A stretch of 64,000 nt of DNA, from contig CM035808.1 in NCBI GenBank assembly GCA_020466095.1, positions 13,389,663 to 13,453,662 of the forward strand, given 5' to 3'. Origin of the DNA: Chlorops oryzae (Eukaryota > Arthropoda > Insecta > Diptera > Chloropidae). Positions 39,691-50,412 of this stretch are shown piece by piece (positions within the stretch are counted from its first letter, which is position 1; each line of letters opens with the position of its first letter). Made by a program: the position numbers and the translations under genes. The notes under the pieces are model-generated. The model made no database searches. It had not been told where the DNA came from and saw only the letters and a program-made list of their open reading frames with translations.

Positions 39691-42600
39691 GTCTCGATCT
39701 TCTAATGTTAATTAATTTAATTTATCTTCATTTAGATATAATGTTAATTGGATTTCAATGAAATTTGAATTTAATTTAAGTTACTTTAATTAATAATTTA
39801 ATTTAAGTTTTAATTAATTTAATTTAATTAATTTCAATTTAATTTAATTATTTAATTTAATTTAATTTAATTTAATTTATTTAATTTAATTCATTAATTT
39901 AATTTAAAATTTAATTTAATTTATTTATTTAATTATTTATATTATTTAATTATTTAATTTAATTATTTAATTTTTAATTTAATTTAATTTAATTTAATTT
40001 AATTTAATTTAATTTAATTATTAATTTAATTTAATTTAATTTAATTTAATTTAATTTAATTTAATTTAATTTAATTTAATTTAATTATTCCATCATAAGA
40101 ACAATTTACAATGCATTTTATTTTTCCGATTATCTTTAAGATGAATTTAATTTCCAAAGCTAAAATACTTCTTCCTCTTCTTTTTCTTCTTATTCAGTCG
40201 TGTGAAACAGGAACTGTTTCAGCAATTGCAGACCAGCTCGGAGCCAGCCCTGTGCCCGGAACCGTTACGTCGTGCTCTGGCAAGTGGCCCACTTGCTGGT
40301 CGACGATTTCCGTTAGGCTGCTTGGGTGATGCAGCCGAGTGCTTTGAATTGCTCTTGCATCGTGTACACTCACATATATCGTCAGAAGATAGCGATGCCT
40401 GTGAGTCACAGGCCTGCATCGCACACAGACGATTCGCCATGCGAGTCATCGAACAAAGTGTCTGCAAGTGCGGTGCCAATTCGGAGCAGCTGCCATTTAC
40501 GCAGGTAAGCAATCGTCAAAATCTTCAAATTCAAATTCATCTAGAGTCTAACATCTTCGAAATGAAACGATCAGCTCAGTCCGATTCTAAATACATATTC
40601 CCGTGCGGAATTCAAATAAATTCTGCCTTTCTAAGCACTCTGGCAAGGGAGTATAGAGGGAACAAGAATTTCAAATATTTTTTTAAATATTCTTTCTTTT
40701 ATTGGCCGCCTTTTTCCGCGGATAAAAATTTCTGGCGAAAAAATTTCCGGAGAATATTCATTTAGAATAGGTCTGAATATTCGAAGTATATATACGGGTA
40801 TGTGATTGTTTTCCCTTTCTCGGGGAAAGGTAATTCAATTCGCAAATTGATGTGATTTATTTCCCTTTACCAAAATTGAGGGGAAATATTTAATTCCTTA
40901 AGGGGGTTGTCTCATTGGCGAGATTATGTTTGGACCTTTTTTAAAAAAATTCCTGACAGAAAACGAAAAGAGCTTTTTCAATTTAGTTTTTTTTTTTTAA
41001 TGTATTAGGAATGAATGAAAGTTAATAAAGAAGCACTTTGTTTTATTATGTGAGGGCGGTTCAAAAAGTTCTCGGCCGTCAAAGTGGATGCTCAAAAAAA
41101 AAAAGGAGAAGTGCTGGCTGCCACGATTCCAGGTCTTCAAGTTGTTATGAAATCAAAAAGAAAAACGTAATAATAATCAGTATAGATGTCATTATGGCGT
41201 GAACCTCGAAAATAATTTTTGGATTTTTTTTTTGACAAAATGGCGGCCATTGAAAATTTACCCATCGATTTCATGTATATTTTTTTGTAGTTCAGTGTAA
41301 AAAAAAAATAGTAAAAAATTTATTAAAATTATGATTGAGGTTCACGCCATAATAGTGACATTTCTGCGTTGATTCCACTTTGTTTCATTAAAATCAGTCC
41401 AGTTGAACTGGAGAAATCGTGGCAGCCAGTTCAAAAAAGTGGTTTCCAGATAAATGCGTTTAAAGTTTGAAGCAATGCAAAAATTACTCGTTTTAGCGCA
41501 GACCTTGCTCGACAAAGAAGGCTTTATTTTCTAAACTATTTCGAATTTCCAAAAATCATTTTAGAACAATATTCTGAAATATCCAAGCTATAAAAATATG
41601 CAAAAAAAAATTCAAAAAAAATTTTTTGCCCAATGAGACAACGCCCTTAATTAAGAAAATTAATTTCCCAAGCGTAATGTCGAGGTAATACAAATAAATC
41701 CTCAATCTTGGTAACGCGAAATAAATCACATCAATTTAGGAATTGAATTAGGTACCTTTCCCCGGCAAAGGGAAAACAATCTCATACCCGATAAAGAGAA
41801 AGAAATACGATATTGAAAAATGTCTCCTTAAAATAGTCCGAACCAATAAAATAGCGAAAGTTCGATATTGAAATTTTTTTTTTATATATTTATTCTCCTA
41901 CAAGTTATTTCCGAAATGAACAATAAAAACGTTTGAAGTAATTTATGGAGCTTCTAAGCTTGGATGCATCGACTTTTTGTGGTCTTTATCGAATCGAAAG
42001 CTTTTCGAAAATAAAAATTTGTCAAAGCGAATCCAATAATTTAAAATCTTTGAATATTTAATCAGCACTAAAATTATAACCTTCATCGAATTATTTACAT
42101 ATTTTGAATGTTCTTTTCGACTGAAAAGTTGCTTCGATGCTTGTTAAAAAGAGGTTTTTCTTCGCAAAAATATAATTCCTTTGAAAAGAGATACTCACTC
42201 ACGATACTTGATAATTGCACTCACTTGAGCTTCAGTGACAATAACGCAATTAATTATATTTTTATTTTTTCAGACAAAAAACGATTTAATCATAACTAAA
42301 AAACTTAAAAAAAACAAGAGACTCATTTATTTTTCTCGACAAAATCATTAGCATTTTAAAGGTTTTCGGAACCTGTTTTTTTTAAATATTTTTTTTTTCA
42401 AATCTGATAAATGAAAATTATGGAATTTACTAGCATCACCTAAAATGAAAATGAAAAAATAATAAAAATAAAAACCAGGGGATTTTAATGATTTTAGACT
42501 ACTGTAAATAATGCTCTGAAAGCTAATTTTGTGATTGACTTAAATTGGCAGCAGCCTCTTAAACTATTTTATAAGGTGCTGAAAAAGAGAAATATGAATA

Positions 42601-45600
42601 TTATTTTAAAATACCTAAAAAAGAATGCTTGATAATTGAGAACCAGTATTTTTTTCCCCCCCACTCAGTTAATTGACATCGCAAGCCAGCATAGGCGGGT
42701 GGTAGCGGCACCTACACGCATAGAATAAACGAAACGAAAGGAATAATTTTCATCCAAGACCCCAGAAACACAAAGCTTCCAAGTTATCGTTAATGAGTTC
42801 GAAATAAAGGCGTACCATGATTTATGGAACCAATTGAGCATTGCTTACCACATTAATTGCCAATCGAAACGCCTTTGTCTCGATTGTGCTCCAATAAATT
42901 CATTTGCATATGTCATAATCAAAATTGTTGAGGGGCAAAGAGAGCAGGGAGTTTATCGCTTAGATGAAGTGAAAAAGGCAACATTCTTCATTGAAACACG
43001 TGCCATTCGGCGAACTCTGTGTGCAGAAATTGGTTGAAATGGCCAAAGTAGCTTGACCGAATGCGCACATGCGCACTCGAAGTGGGCGTTTTCCGGTCTG
43101 CTTTTCTCTCTCTCTATTTTATCATTTATTTTTTTATTTTTTATACATATGCATATATATTTTTTTGCTGAGCAACTTTTAGATTAATTGTTTTTTCTTG
43201 AGTGTTTCATGAACCCGATAACGAGTCAAAAATTTAGCTCGCTTGACCTTTTTTGGACATTGAAATAAAATGTTCGCCTTTTTTTTATTATTGTTATTAT
43301 TTTTTTTATATTTTAAACTGCTGCGATTGCGTTTGCGTTGAGTTCATCGCCGAAGTTGTGAATGAACCCACGTATTTTTAGTTAATAAATATTTTTTTAA
43401 AGCTGTTGAATGGGCAATTTCTCATCGAGCTACTTGAATGCTCTTGTTTTTCAGATGGTTCATTATGTCTCTGCGTCGGCGCTGACCTCGCAGAATAGCC
43501 TAGCTCTGCAGAATCATCAGCAACTGACATTTGGGAAATTACTACGCGCAGCTGGCAATATGGGAGACATCCGTGATTGCCCGGTAAGTGTGTTAATGAA
43601 TTTTATTTAATTTAATTTTATTTATTTATTTTTTTTTTTTTACTCATACATATCTTTTGATCTTCCACAGAGTGCCTGCGGTGCAAAGATCGGCATTTGT
43701 CGTGCATTGCTCAATCGACCGGATGTTGTGTCCATCGGAATCGTTTGGGATTCTGAGCGTCCACCAGCTGAACAGGTTCATGCCGTACTTAAGGCCGTTG
43801 GCACGAGTCTACGTCTTTCGGATGTCTTCCATCAAGTTTCGGAACGAAATTGGGCTCAGAACGTACAACATGAGCTCGTTGGTATTGTTTCCTACTACGG
43901 CAAGCATTATACGACATTCTTCTTCCATACGAAACTCAAAGTTTGGGTCTACTTCGATGATGCGAACGTTAAGGAGGTATGTTTGGCAATAAAGAATAAG
44001 AAAAAAAAAAAATTCATTCCTATTGAAATTGATAAAATTTTCGATTTAAGGTCGGTCCAAACTGGGAAGGTGTTGTCGACAAGTGTAGTCGTGGCCGCTA
44101 TCAGCCACTTTTGTTGCTCTATGCTGTGCCGCAACCAGCGACGAACGCACAAGTTCCAGCACATTATTCACAACCTGAAAATACTCAATCAACTGCGGTT
44201 CTTCGACGCGCAATAACGCCGAGTCCCGAGAAACCCACAACGGGTAATACACGCCGTGCCATTACGCCAACACCGCTCCGTTCGCCCAACGATTATCAGA
44301 ATTTGAGTGTCATCCAGAAGAATATATTCGCACAAGGCAACGATGAGATTGACGCCTATATAAGTCGCAAGACTGTCGAGCACGTCTTGAATGCACAATA
44401 CCAGAATCTCAATGTCATTCAGGATAAGATTTTCGCACAATCAGCACCTGCGACGGACGAAAAGGATGGTGGATTTTTGAATCGCAAGCCGATCGAGAGT
44501 GTACTGAATGCCCAGCTGGCACGCAAGCATCATTTGCAATTGCAGCGCAGTCACAGCGCTGAATCGGGTCATGTCAGCGGCTCGTCGAATGGTTCGTCGC
44601 CGCCGAGTGACGGACTAACAATACCCGATCATTTAAATCAACCACGCCGACGAGATTCGGGCAACTGGTCCGGCGATCGTAATAGCGCAAGTTCGGCTTC
44701 GTCGACTACGCTGGACAATCCGTATTTGTATATGGTCGGAAAGCGTGCTGCACCTGCTGTACCACAGAGCCCGACGACACGCAACGGTTTGCACTACGAT
44801 GCCGGCTACGATTCATTTTCGTTGAGCTCAACGGACTCGTATCCACCGAAACAACATCAACATCAACAGCATCTCAATGTAAATCATTTGGCGAAAATTC
44901 CCGAGTCCGCTTCCAGGATGCTGTCGGGCGACTGTGAAAAGCTCTGCCACGAAGCCGATCAATTGCTTGAAAAGTCTCGCATTGTCGAGGAGGCTTGCGA
45001 TCTCGAAACGGCGCTGGTACTATGCAATGCAGCCGCGGGACGTGCACGAGCCGCCATGGATGCACCGTACAGCAATCCGCGCACAATGACTTTCGCACGC
45101 ATGAAGCACAATACCTGTGTGATGCGGGCACGCAGCCTGCATCGTCGGATTTTAATTGAGAAAGGCGTTGAGGCAGACGCTATGCCCGAAATGAAGCACA
45201 TGCGTGAGGGCAGCAATTGTAGCGTCAAACATGTACGACAGAATAGCAAGGATAAAACACTCGATAAGACCGTCGAAAAATCCCCGAATACATTAAATAC
45301 ATCAGCAGCTGCAGCAGCAGCAGCAGCGGCATCAGCAGCAGCTAATAAGAGCATCGAAATCTATGCCACATTGCCGAAGAAGAAGAGTGCATTGAAGGCT
45401 TTGGTCTCTGCCGTAAGCAACGATGATAATGCAATAGAATATGAATCGTCACAGCCAGCAAAGCCAGAGCGTGAAAGTCGCTCATTGTTCGGCCGCAGCA
45501 GCAAGCAAGATAAGGACAAGGATAAAGACAAGGACAAAGAGAAGCGCAGTCGAAGTGAAGATCGCAATAAATTAACCCGCGAGCTCTCACTTACCGAAAC

Positions 45601-48600
45601 GTTGTTTATCAATGCAAAAGACACGCTGAAGAAGCATAAAGAAGACAAGGAAGAAAAGAAAGAAAAGGATAAAAATGGCAAAAAGCAACATAAAATCCGA
45701 CGCAAGCTACTAATGGGCGGTCTGATACGTCGCAAGAATCGTTCAATGCCCGATTTGACCGAAGCGGGCGATGAGGCAGCAAAACACAAGGATACTACAC
45801 CAGCGCCAATAACAACAAGTGTCGATGACAGTACAGTCGGGATAAATGGCAAGAATCCAATGAGCGGTTATATCTCCGAGGGACATTTCGAGTACCGCGA
45901 GATGAACAACGCAAACCCGAATCTCGAGCGCAGTAAGCTAATGCGTAAAAGTTTCCATGGCAGCGGACGCCAGTTGACTGCTGTTGCCAAAGTTGTTCCG
46001 CCTCCACCAATGCGCACAAGCTCGGCACTGACGCAGCAGCAATTACAGCAACAATACGCAATGCAGCAGTACCATCACGAAGCGAACTTATCGAATCTAT
46101 CTGCAATGAGTTCCAACACTTCGATCAGCGAGGATTCATGCCAGACCATTATAACGACATGCGCTCAAGTGCATTCCGAACAGAGTCCTCTGAAGGACGG
46201 AGTTTTCAATGGTACACAATATCAAGCTCACAACGGTTTTGTAAACTCTCCACCCGAACTTAGTTGCGATGAAGTCGACGGTCGTATGCCTGCCGCCAGC
46301 AGTAGTGTACACGACTCGCAAATGGAACTTCCACCTTATCCGAGCCCACCGCAATCCGTTTGCCATTCGCGTCAAGCTAGCGAAGATTTTCCGCCGCCAC
46401 CACCTGAAATTGATCTCGAACCTCTTACTCAACAAATTAATCAAATACAAGCCCTCGAAGCCGCTAAGCAACAGCGCAGCTTGGAGTCACTTGAGGGCAC
46501 CACAAGCATTCTGGCTCAACTACAGCAACGGCAACATCTGTTAAGATTGCGAAAGGAGCAAGCCACACCAACAAACGAAGCGAATTGGCTCAAAGAAATG
46601 CAGAACAAGCAAAATGAGCTTCGAAGATTACAGCAGCAACATCAACAGCAGCAACAACAGCAGCAGCAGCAACAGCGAAAAGTTGAATCACTAGCCAACA
46701 ACGTTCGTGATTTAGCTCACCGCTTTGAAGCATCGAAGGCAATTCCTGCTGACCAGCAATCGATACGATCGTATCCATCGCAAGAGCTACTGAGCAGCAA
46801 ACCTCTTCAGCCACGCACACACATGAATGGATTACCCAGCCCTAGTTTGAGTGGTAGCACCGATGAAGTCGATTGCATTCCACCGCAACGTATCCAACGT
46901 AATGTCGTTCTTCCGACGCTTCCCCCACATCAGGTGCTGCCGAAGCCAAAATACGAAATGACCCAATCCCAAATCGCCGAAGAAATACGCGAAGTCGAAT
47001 TGCTCAACACAATGGTGCAACAGACATTGAATAATTCAACAGCAGCCAACGGATCATCCTCCGAACAAAATGGCGGCATTGATGTTACACCAAAACGTGT
47101 GAAAAAGAAGAGCGTATCATTCTGCGATCAGGTCATTCTCGTTGCAACGGCAAATAACGAGGAAGATGACGATTTCATACCAAATCCGATCCTCGAACGC
47201 GTTCTGCGCACAGCGCAGCATCCTAACGAGAAGGTGACACCACAAATGATTCAACAACAGCAGCAAAATATGTTACGCCTTCAAACTGAAGCGCAGCCAC
47301 GTGCACTGTCACAGCAACTTCAACAACATCAGCAGCAGCAACAGCAGCAGCACGCTCCTCAACCAGCGCAACAATCACCAATGTTGAATTCTGAAAGGCG
47401 TACACTGGCAACATCACAAGACATGCAACGCTATGTACAATTGCAACGCTCTCAAATGGATGCTCTCCGCTTGCAACAAGCTCAGACCCAACATTCAACA
47501 CATCCTACCCATCCTCACCATCAGTCCCCACAAGCCATTCAACATGCTATGCCACCGACACAAGTGTACACGCCCATGCAGGATATTTACCGCTTGCAGC
47601 AACAACATCTACAAAAACAACTTGCTGCAAGTGGTCAAATGCCCAATGCGATGGCAACAACACCACTAACACCACCATCTTCACAAACACCACTAACACA
47701 ACAACCAACACATAACATACCCTACGAAACGCACATTCCGAATTCCACTGTTGCGCGTACAAGTATGAGCGGCATCGCTAATGTTGCACTACAGCAACAT
47801 CTGCAGATGTTGGCAACACCAGTTGGTCAACAGTCCGTGTCACAGCAGCAGCAAATGTTGGATGCACAGCAACAGAATCAGCAACAGCAGACAGTCTACA
47901 CTGGCATGCCAAGACCGTTGACGAGCCAGCAACATCAACCGCAGCATCAACAGCAAAGCTACAGTGCTCAAATTCAAAAACACTATGCGTTGCAACAACA
48001 TCAACAACAACAACAACAACAGCAACAGCAACAAATTATGAGTGCAGGTTATTTCCTGGTATTGCCGGCTTAGATAATGCCTCATCGCCGCCCTCACCAT
48101 ATCAGCGCGTTCCGCCACCTCACGGTGCTTATTCCGTTGAGACTCAATTAAGGCAACAACAATCTCAAGCTTATCCAAATGTTGCACAACAAACAATTGC
48201 AACACCTTATTTAACATTGCCACAAAACAGCACGTGCGTATCATTACACCAACAACAATTGTCGAAGCCAATTCAACCGAAGAAAGTCAGCTTTGAGCCG
48301 GGCACCAAGGGTGATATAAACGATACGTCGTCAACAACAAACTCACCGGCTGGACTACCACCGAAACCATTGAATCATAATAACAGTTCCGCACAACACA
48401 ATGGACTACCGCAGACAGCACTGGATGCAAACAACAGTCCGAATACATTGAATGTAACTGCCATACCCACCCGTGTCTACAATAACTCCCCCGCCATCAT
48501 CAAAGCCTCAGCCAAAGCCGTCGAGTGCAATCTATGCCGCAAGAGGCATGTGATCGCACCGGCGATTTATTGCCAAAATTGTGAATATTATTTACAGATG

Positions 48601-48618
48601 CTGAACAGCCGAAGATAG
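39115..48618 (+). CDS. ec: Echinus, USP53/USP54-type ubiquitin-specific protease (multi-exon, two apparent frameshifts)
   Basis: This is the fly member of the USP53/54 branch of ubiquitin C-terminal hydrolases; Drosophila echinus is known for its role in pupal eye cell sorting and death. Secure exons are 40198-40504, 43455-43583, 43671-43976 and 44051-48618, with GT/AG borders that join in phase. Seen in order: a USP fold with finger cysteines and the [12 protein letters not shown] block, the His box [11 protein letters not shown], the Asp motif YFDDANVKE, a helical module (about 44910-45170), a Lys/Asp/Glu-charged stretch, SMPDLTE and [10 protein letters not shown] motifs, three polyQ tracts and a C-terminal four-Cys motif. 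Two one-base frame breaks (39234-39242; 48051-48054) and a damaged Cys box stop it being one open frame as printed. The start at 39115 is the first Met after an in-frame stop (39109-39111), but alternative upstream exons are possible. Gene identity is secure; the N-terminus is not. Confidence 0.9.
39239..39242 (+). other. ec: Probable single-base frame break in the N-terminal echinus exon
   Basis: The AAAAACCCC run at 39234-39242 lies where the coding-like signal moves from one frame to the next. The first frame becomes Arg/His-rich and stops at 39318. The second opens right after a stop at 39222-39224 and continues for more than 150 codons. One extra A or C would merge them. An unrecognised short intron is less likely. 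Confidence 0.5.
39695..40088. repeat. (TTTAA)n tract inside echinus, next to the expected Cys-box exon
   Basis: About 390 bases of TTTAA/AATTT pentamer repeats with occasional length changes. It separates the N-terminal coding stretch from the first secure USP exon, and it begins where the catalytic Cys region becomes garbled. A collapsed or misjoined assembly here is plausible. Confidence 0.95.
40198..40504 (+). CDS. ec: echinus exon: USP domain, finger region
   Basis: The acceptor TTCTTATTCAG precedes 40198 and the donor CAG|GTAAGC follows 40504. One leading base plus 102 codons are open. The translation carries [20 protein letters not shown], then [15 protein letters not shown] and two short Cys motifs (CESQAC and CKCG) that match the zinc-binding fingers of USP53/54. 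The exon ends in phase 0 after LPFTQ, and the next exon continues MVHYVSAS as in the vertebrate homologues. The single leading base means the previous exon must supply two bases of a split codon. Confidence 0.93.
40795..41790. mobile_element. Fold-back element split by a TTAA-flanked element, in an echinus intron
   Basis: The left arm (CGGGTATGTGATTGTTTTCC, CTTTCTCGGGGAAAGG, AAATTGATGTGATTTATTTC, to about 40897) is the inverse of the right arm (about 41651-41790: GAAATAAATCACATCAATTT, CCTTTCCCCGGCAAAGGG, AACAATCTCATACCCG). The arms are about 100-140 bases. Almost all of the present loop is the TTAA element, so the original element was a near-continuous hairpin of about 250 bases. Confidence 0.85.
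40902..41646. mobile_element. TTAA-flanked element, family 2, diverged copy, nested in a fold-back element
   Basis: The ends GGGGGTTGTCTCATTGG and CCAATGAGACAACGCCC are flanked by TTAA (40898-40901 and 41647-41650). The body shares AAAATCAGTCCAGTTGAACT, then GGAGAAATCGTGG, and the core GATAAATGCGTTTAAAGTTT with the copies at 56006 and 62481, but is more diverged. It lies between the two arms of the fold-back element at 40795-41790. Confidence 0.87.
43455..43583 (+). CDS. ec: echinus exon: USP domain, short linking exon
   Basis: The acceptor TTTTTCAG precedes 43455 and the donor CCG|GTAAGT follows 43583. The 43 codons are open in phase 0 at both ends. The protein begins [17 protein letters not shown] and includes [18 protein letters not shown], the region that precedes the second finger cysteine pair in USP53/54. 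Confidence 0.93.
43671..43976 (+). CDS. ec: echinus exon: USP catalytic core with His and Asp residues
   Basis: The acceptor TCTTCCACAG precedes 43671 and the donor GAG|GTATGT follows 43976. The 102 codons are open in phase 0. It contains [20 protein letters not shown], then [12 protein letters not shown], a hallmark of the USP53/54 branch, then the His box [14 protein letters not shown] and YFDDANVKE, which carries the Asp expected to pair with the His. Both residues are present, so this half of the active site is intact. Confidence 0.95.
44051..48618 (+). CDS. ec: echinus large last exon: end of USP domain and low-complexity C-terminal tail
   Basis: The acceptor GATTTAAG precedes 44051. 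The first residues (VGPNWEGVV ... YQPLLLLYA) close the USP domain. The tail includes a helix-rich module starting [16 protein letters not shown] (about 44930-45170), polyAla at about 45305, a KDKDKDKDK run near 45510, a basic stretch followed by SMPDLTE (about 45690-45760), [10 protein letters not shown] (about 45865), proline-rich segments and polyQ tracts near 46640, 47330 and 48000. The printed frame stops at 48073. One extra T in the run at 48051-48054 restores ...[19 protein letters not shown] and keeps the frame open to the stop at 48616-48618. The end [10 protein letters not shown]...YCQNCEYY carries a CX2CX11CX2C pattern. Confidence 0.9.
48051..48054 (+). other. ec: Single-base frame break in the last echinus exon
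   Basis: Upstream the reading frame passes through polyQ and IMSAGYF, then reads LVLPA and stops at 48071-48073. Reading one base back from 48055 gives [13 protein letters not shown] and 188 open codons with the same Gln/Asn/Pro-rich composition and plausible codon use, down to a proper stop. No intron fits, because the only GT...AG here is about 26 bases. Loss of one T from a four-T run, in the genome or the assembly, explains it. Confidence 0.85.
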
Positions 48619-49626
48619 AAAGATGAACAAAGCCGAGGACGACGAGCAACTGGAGGAGTACAAATCAAATTGAGATGACCGGGACAAGCAATATAAATGT
48701 GTTAAGCGCCTACAAACCTACTTAAAATGCATTTCGCTTAGATCGTAATCTTAACGTAGGATACTATGCTAGTTTTTAATTTGCAACGAATAATCTCAAG
48801 CATTGCTGCCTTTTTCTCTATAAGCGTAGATCTTTAGCTCCGTATAAGGTAAGTACTTTAAAAGCTATAATTTTAGATTGATTAAAATTTCTTATTTTAA
48901 ATAATAGTGTATTTTTTGTGATACATTTGCCTAGTTAACTTGAGTGAACTTAATTAATTTTAAGTCGAAATTCGAAAAAAAAAAAATAAAAAAAATTGAC
49001 GGACTTCAACCGTCTCTTTGTCGCGACGTGAGTATAAAATACATTGTCACAAAAATCTCACAATAATTCTGCCTTTTAAGCTTTTTATATTTACGTTATA
49101 AACATTCAAAACTACAAGCTTCCATAATGAAAACTTTAATTTTGTTTTTTTTTAAGTCCATAACTTAATAATTTTACATATAATTTAATTTTGACCATAA
49201 GCAAGTATCTTTATTATTCTAAGGTTTAATTTATAACTTCATTTGAATGTTGGCTGTAAAACGGCTAATGTTTAAATGGAATTTAATTATTTAAATTATA
49301 TTTTTTTTATTTTAGCTCTCAAAACGTCTTAAGTCTTATAAAGTTTTTTTGCAGAAAGAAAAAATGCTGAAGCGGACAATATGCGAAAAAAAGAGATGAA
49401 GAGCATCCAACAAAAAATACAGAAAATAATAAATAAAATTCTTTTACAGATGAAAAATATAAACCGTGTTCATTTTTTTGTTTTTTTTTTTTTGTGGCAA
49501 TGACGGTGAATATTTTCTGTCATTTCTCTGGGTCAGTGTTAAGTATGTAAAATTGAAATAATACAAGACAGATTATATACTTTACGCTGCAGGAACACAT
49601 TCAAGATTTTGCTTTCAAGCTGATCA
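48619..49626 (+). other. Probable 3' UTR of echinus and flank
   Basis: AT-rich sequence follows the corrected ec stop, with no open frame of note. A short hairpin, GACGG-loop-CCGTC, lies near 48998-49014. No further structure was recognised before the hAT-type element at 49635. Confidence 0.5.
49428..49437 (+). terminator. Candidate polyadenylation signals of echinus
   Basis: Two overlapping AATAAA hexamers at 49428-49433 and 49432-49437 lie about 810 bases after the corrected ec stop and are followed at 49472-49495 by a T/GT-rich stretch. An earlier AATAAA near 48985 is an alternative. No transcript evidence is available here. Confidence 0.4.
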
Positions 49627-49634
49627 ACCATAAT

Positions 49635-49869
49635 CAGGGATGCCCGCGGAGCAAGCTTCGGAGCATTGAGAGCAAATGCTTGTGTACATACACAAAAGGC
49701 AACAAGCAAGCTGAGAAATCGAAACCTGTTTAGTCTGACATCAGGCAGCGAACGAGCAAGACCTATTTCGGATGAAGCAAAAAGAGAACTGAAAAAGGCG
49801 AAAAACGTTCTTCAGTGCAATGCGCACACACACTATCGCAAGCTTTCAATGTAGTGGTGGGCATCCCTG
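49635..49869. mobile_element. hAT MITE with perfect 8-bp duplication, between echinus and yin
   Basis: The ends CAGGGATGCCCGC and GTGGGCATCCCTG are flanked on both sides by ACCATAAT (49627-49634 and 49870-49877). The element is 235 bp. The short inverted ends, CAGGG start and 8-bp duplication are typical of the hAT superfamily. A 62-codon frame inside is not protein-like. Confidence 0.92.
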
Positions 49870-49959
49870 ACCATAATGGTTGTCAAAATTCATGAACATT
49901 AAGGCTGTGACTGCACGAAAATTTATTGTCAATTTTAAACTTAACCCTGCACCACATAC

Positions 49960-50109
49960 CACTGTTGCTAGTTTAGGGGAATCTTCCCGAAAATTAAAAG
50001 AAGTTTATGGTCTTAGTGTTTGGAAGATCTCAAAGTTATATTTTAGGGAACATTGGTCTTGTTTTGAGATATTCAGGGGAATGCTCCCCTAAAAAAACTG
50101 GCAACAGTG
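49960..50109. mobile_element. Second hAT-type MITE with perfect 8-bp duplication
   Basis: The ends CACTGTTGCTAGTTT and AAACTGGCAACAGTG are flanked by CCACATAC (49952-49959 and 50110-50117). Inner inverted matches AGGGGAATCTTCCC and GGGGAATGCTCCCCT extend the hairpin. The element is 150 bp and lies 83 bases from the previous one. Confidence 0.9.
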
Positions 50110-50290
50110 CCACATACGAACCCATACATGGGCTCTGACGAAAAAACGGACACAGGTTATTTGTTGATAAAAACGCTATATGTATAATTATTTTTGAGCC
50201 TTTAATAAAAGCGTTTTCTGCCAATTTTTTTTAAATATATCGTGCAGTAAATGGTTAACAAAACCACCCGAAAACACCCGAAGCCGAACC

Positions 50291-50412
50291 GAGTGTATGA
50301 ATAGAACTCGAGTTTAGCGCACAACATGCTCGTCTTGAACTCATGCGCAAACGAATCATTATGAGCGTTGTACTAAAGGGTTTGATTCAAACCAAATCTG
50401 ATTCATACACTC
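50291..50412. repeat. Short inverted-repeat element candidate
   Basis: GAGTGTATGAAT at 50291 and its exact inverse ATTCATACACTC at 50401-50412 enclose 98 bases. The match does not extend far inward and no clear duplication flanks it, so it may be a small MITE or chance. Confidence 0.4.

Larger units (their letters stand above)
40505..43454 (+). other. echinus intron carrying nested transposable elements
   Basis: The intron is bounded by CAG|GTAAGC and TTTTTCAG|ATG. About a third of it is a fold-back element (40795-41790) interrupted by a TTAA-flanked element. The rest (41791-43454) is AT-rich DNA with poly-T runs in which no gene or further repeat was recognised. Open frames inside it show no protein-like composition. 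Confidence 0.8.

Noticed and set aside
48048..48073. Short intron GT...AG that would bypass the stop at 48073
   Set aside because: It would be only about 26 bases, well below the minimum for fly introns; a single-base indel explains the frame better.
44874..48271. Long - strand open frames across the last echinus exon
   Set aside because: They are antisense shadows of the CAG/CAA-rich coding strand, giving Leu/Val runs, with no start context or splice sites.
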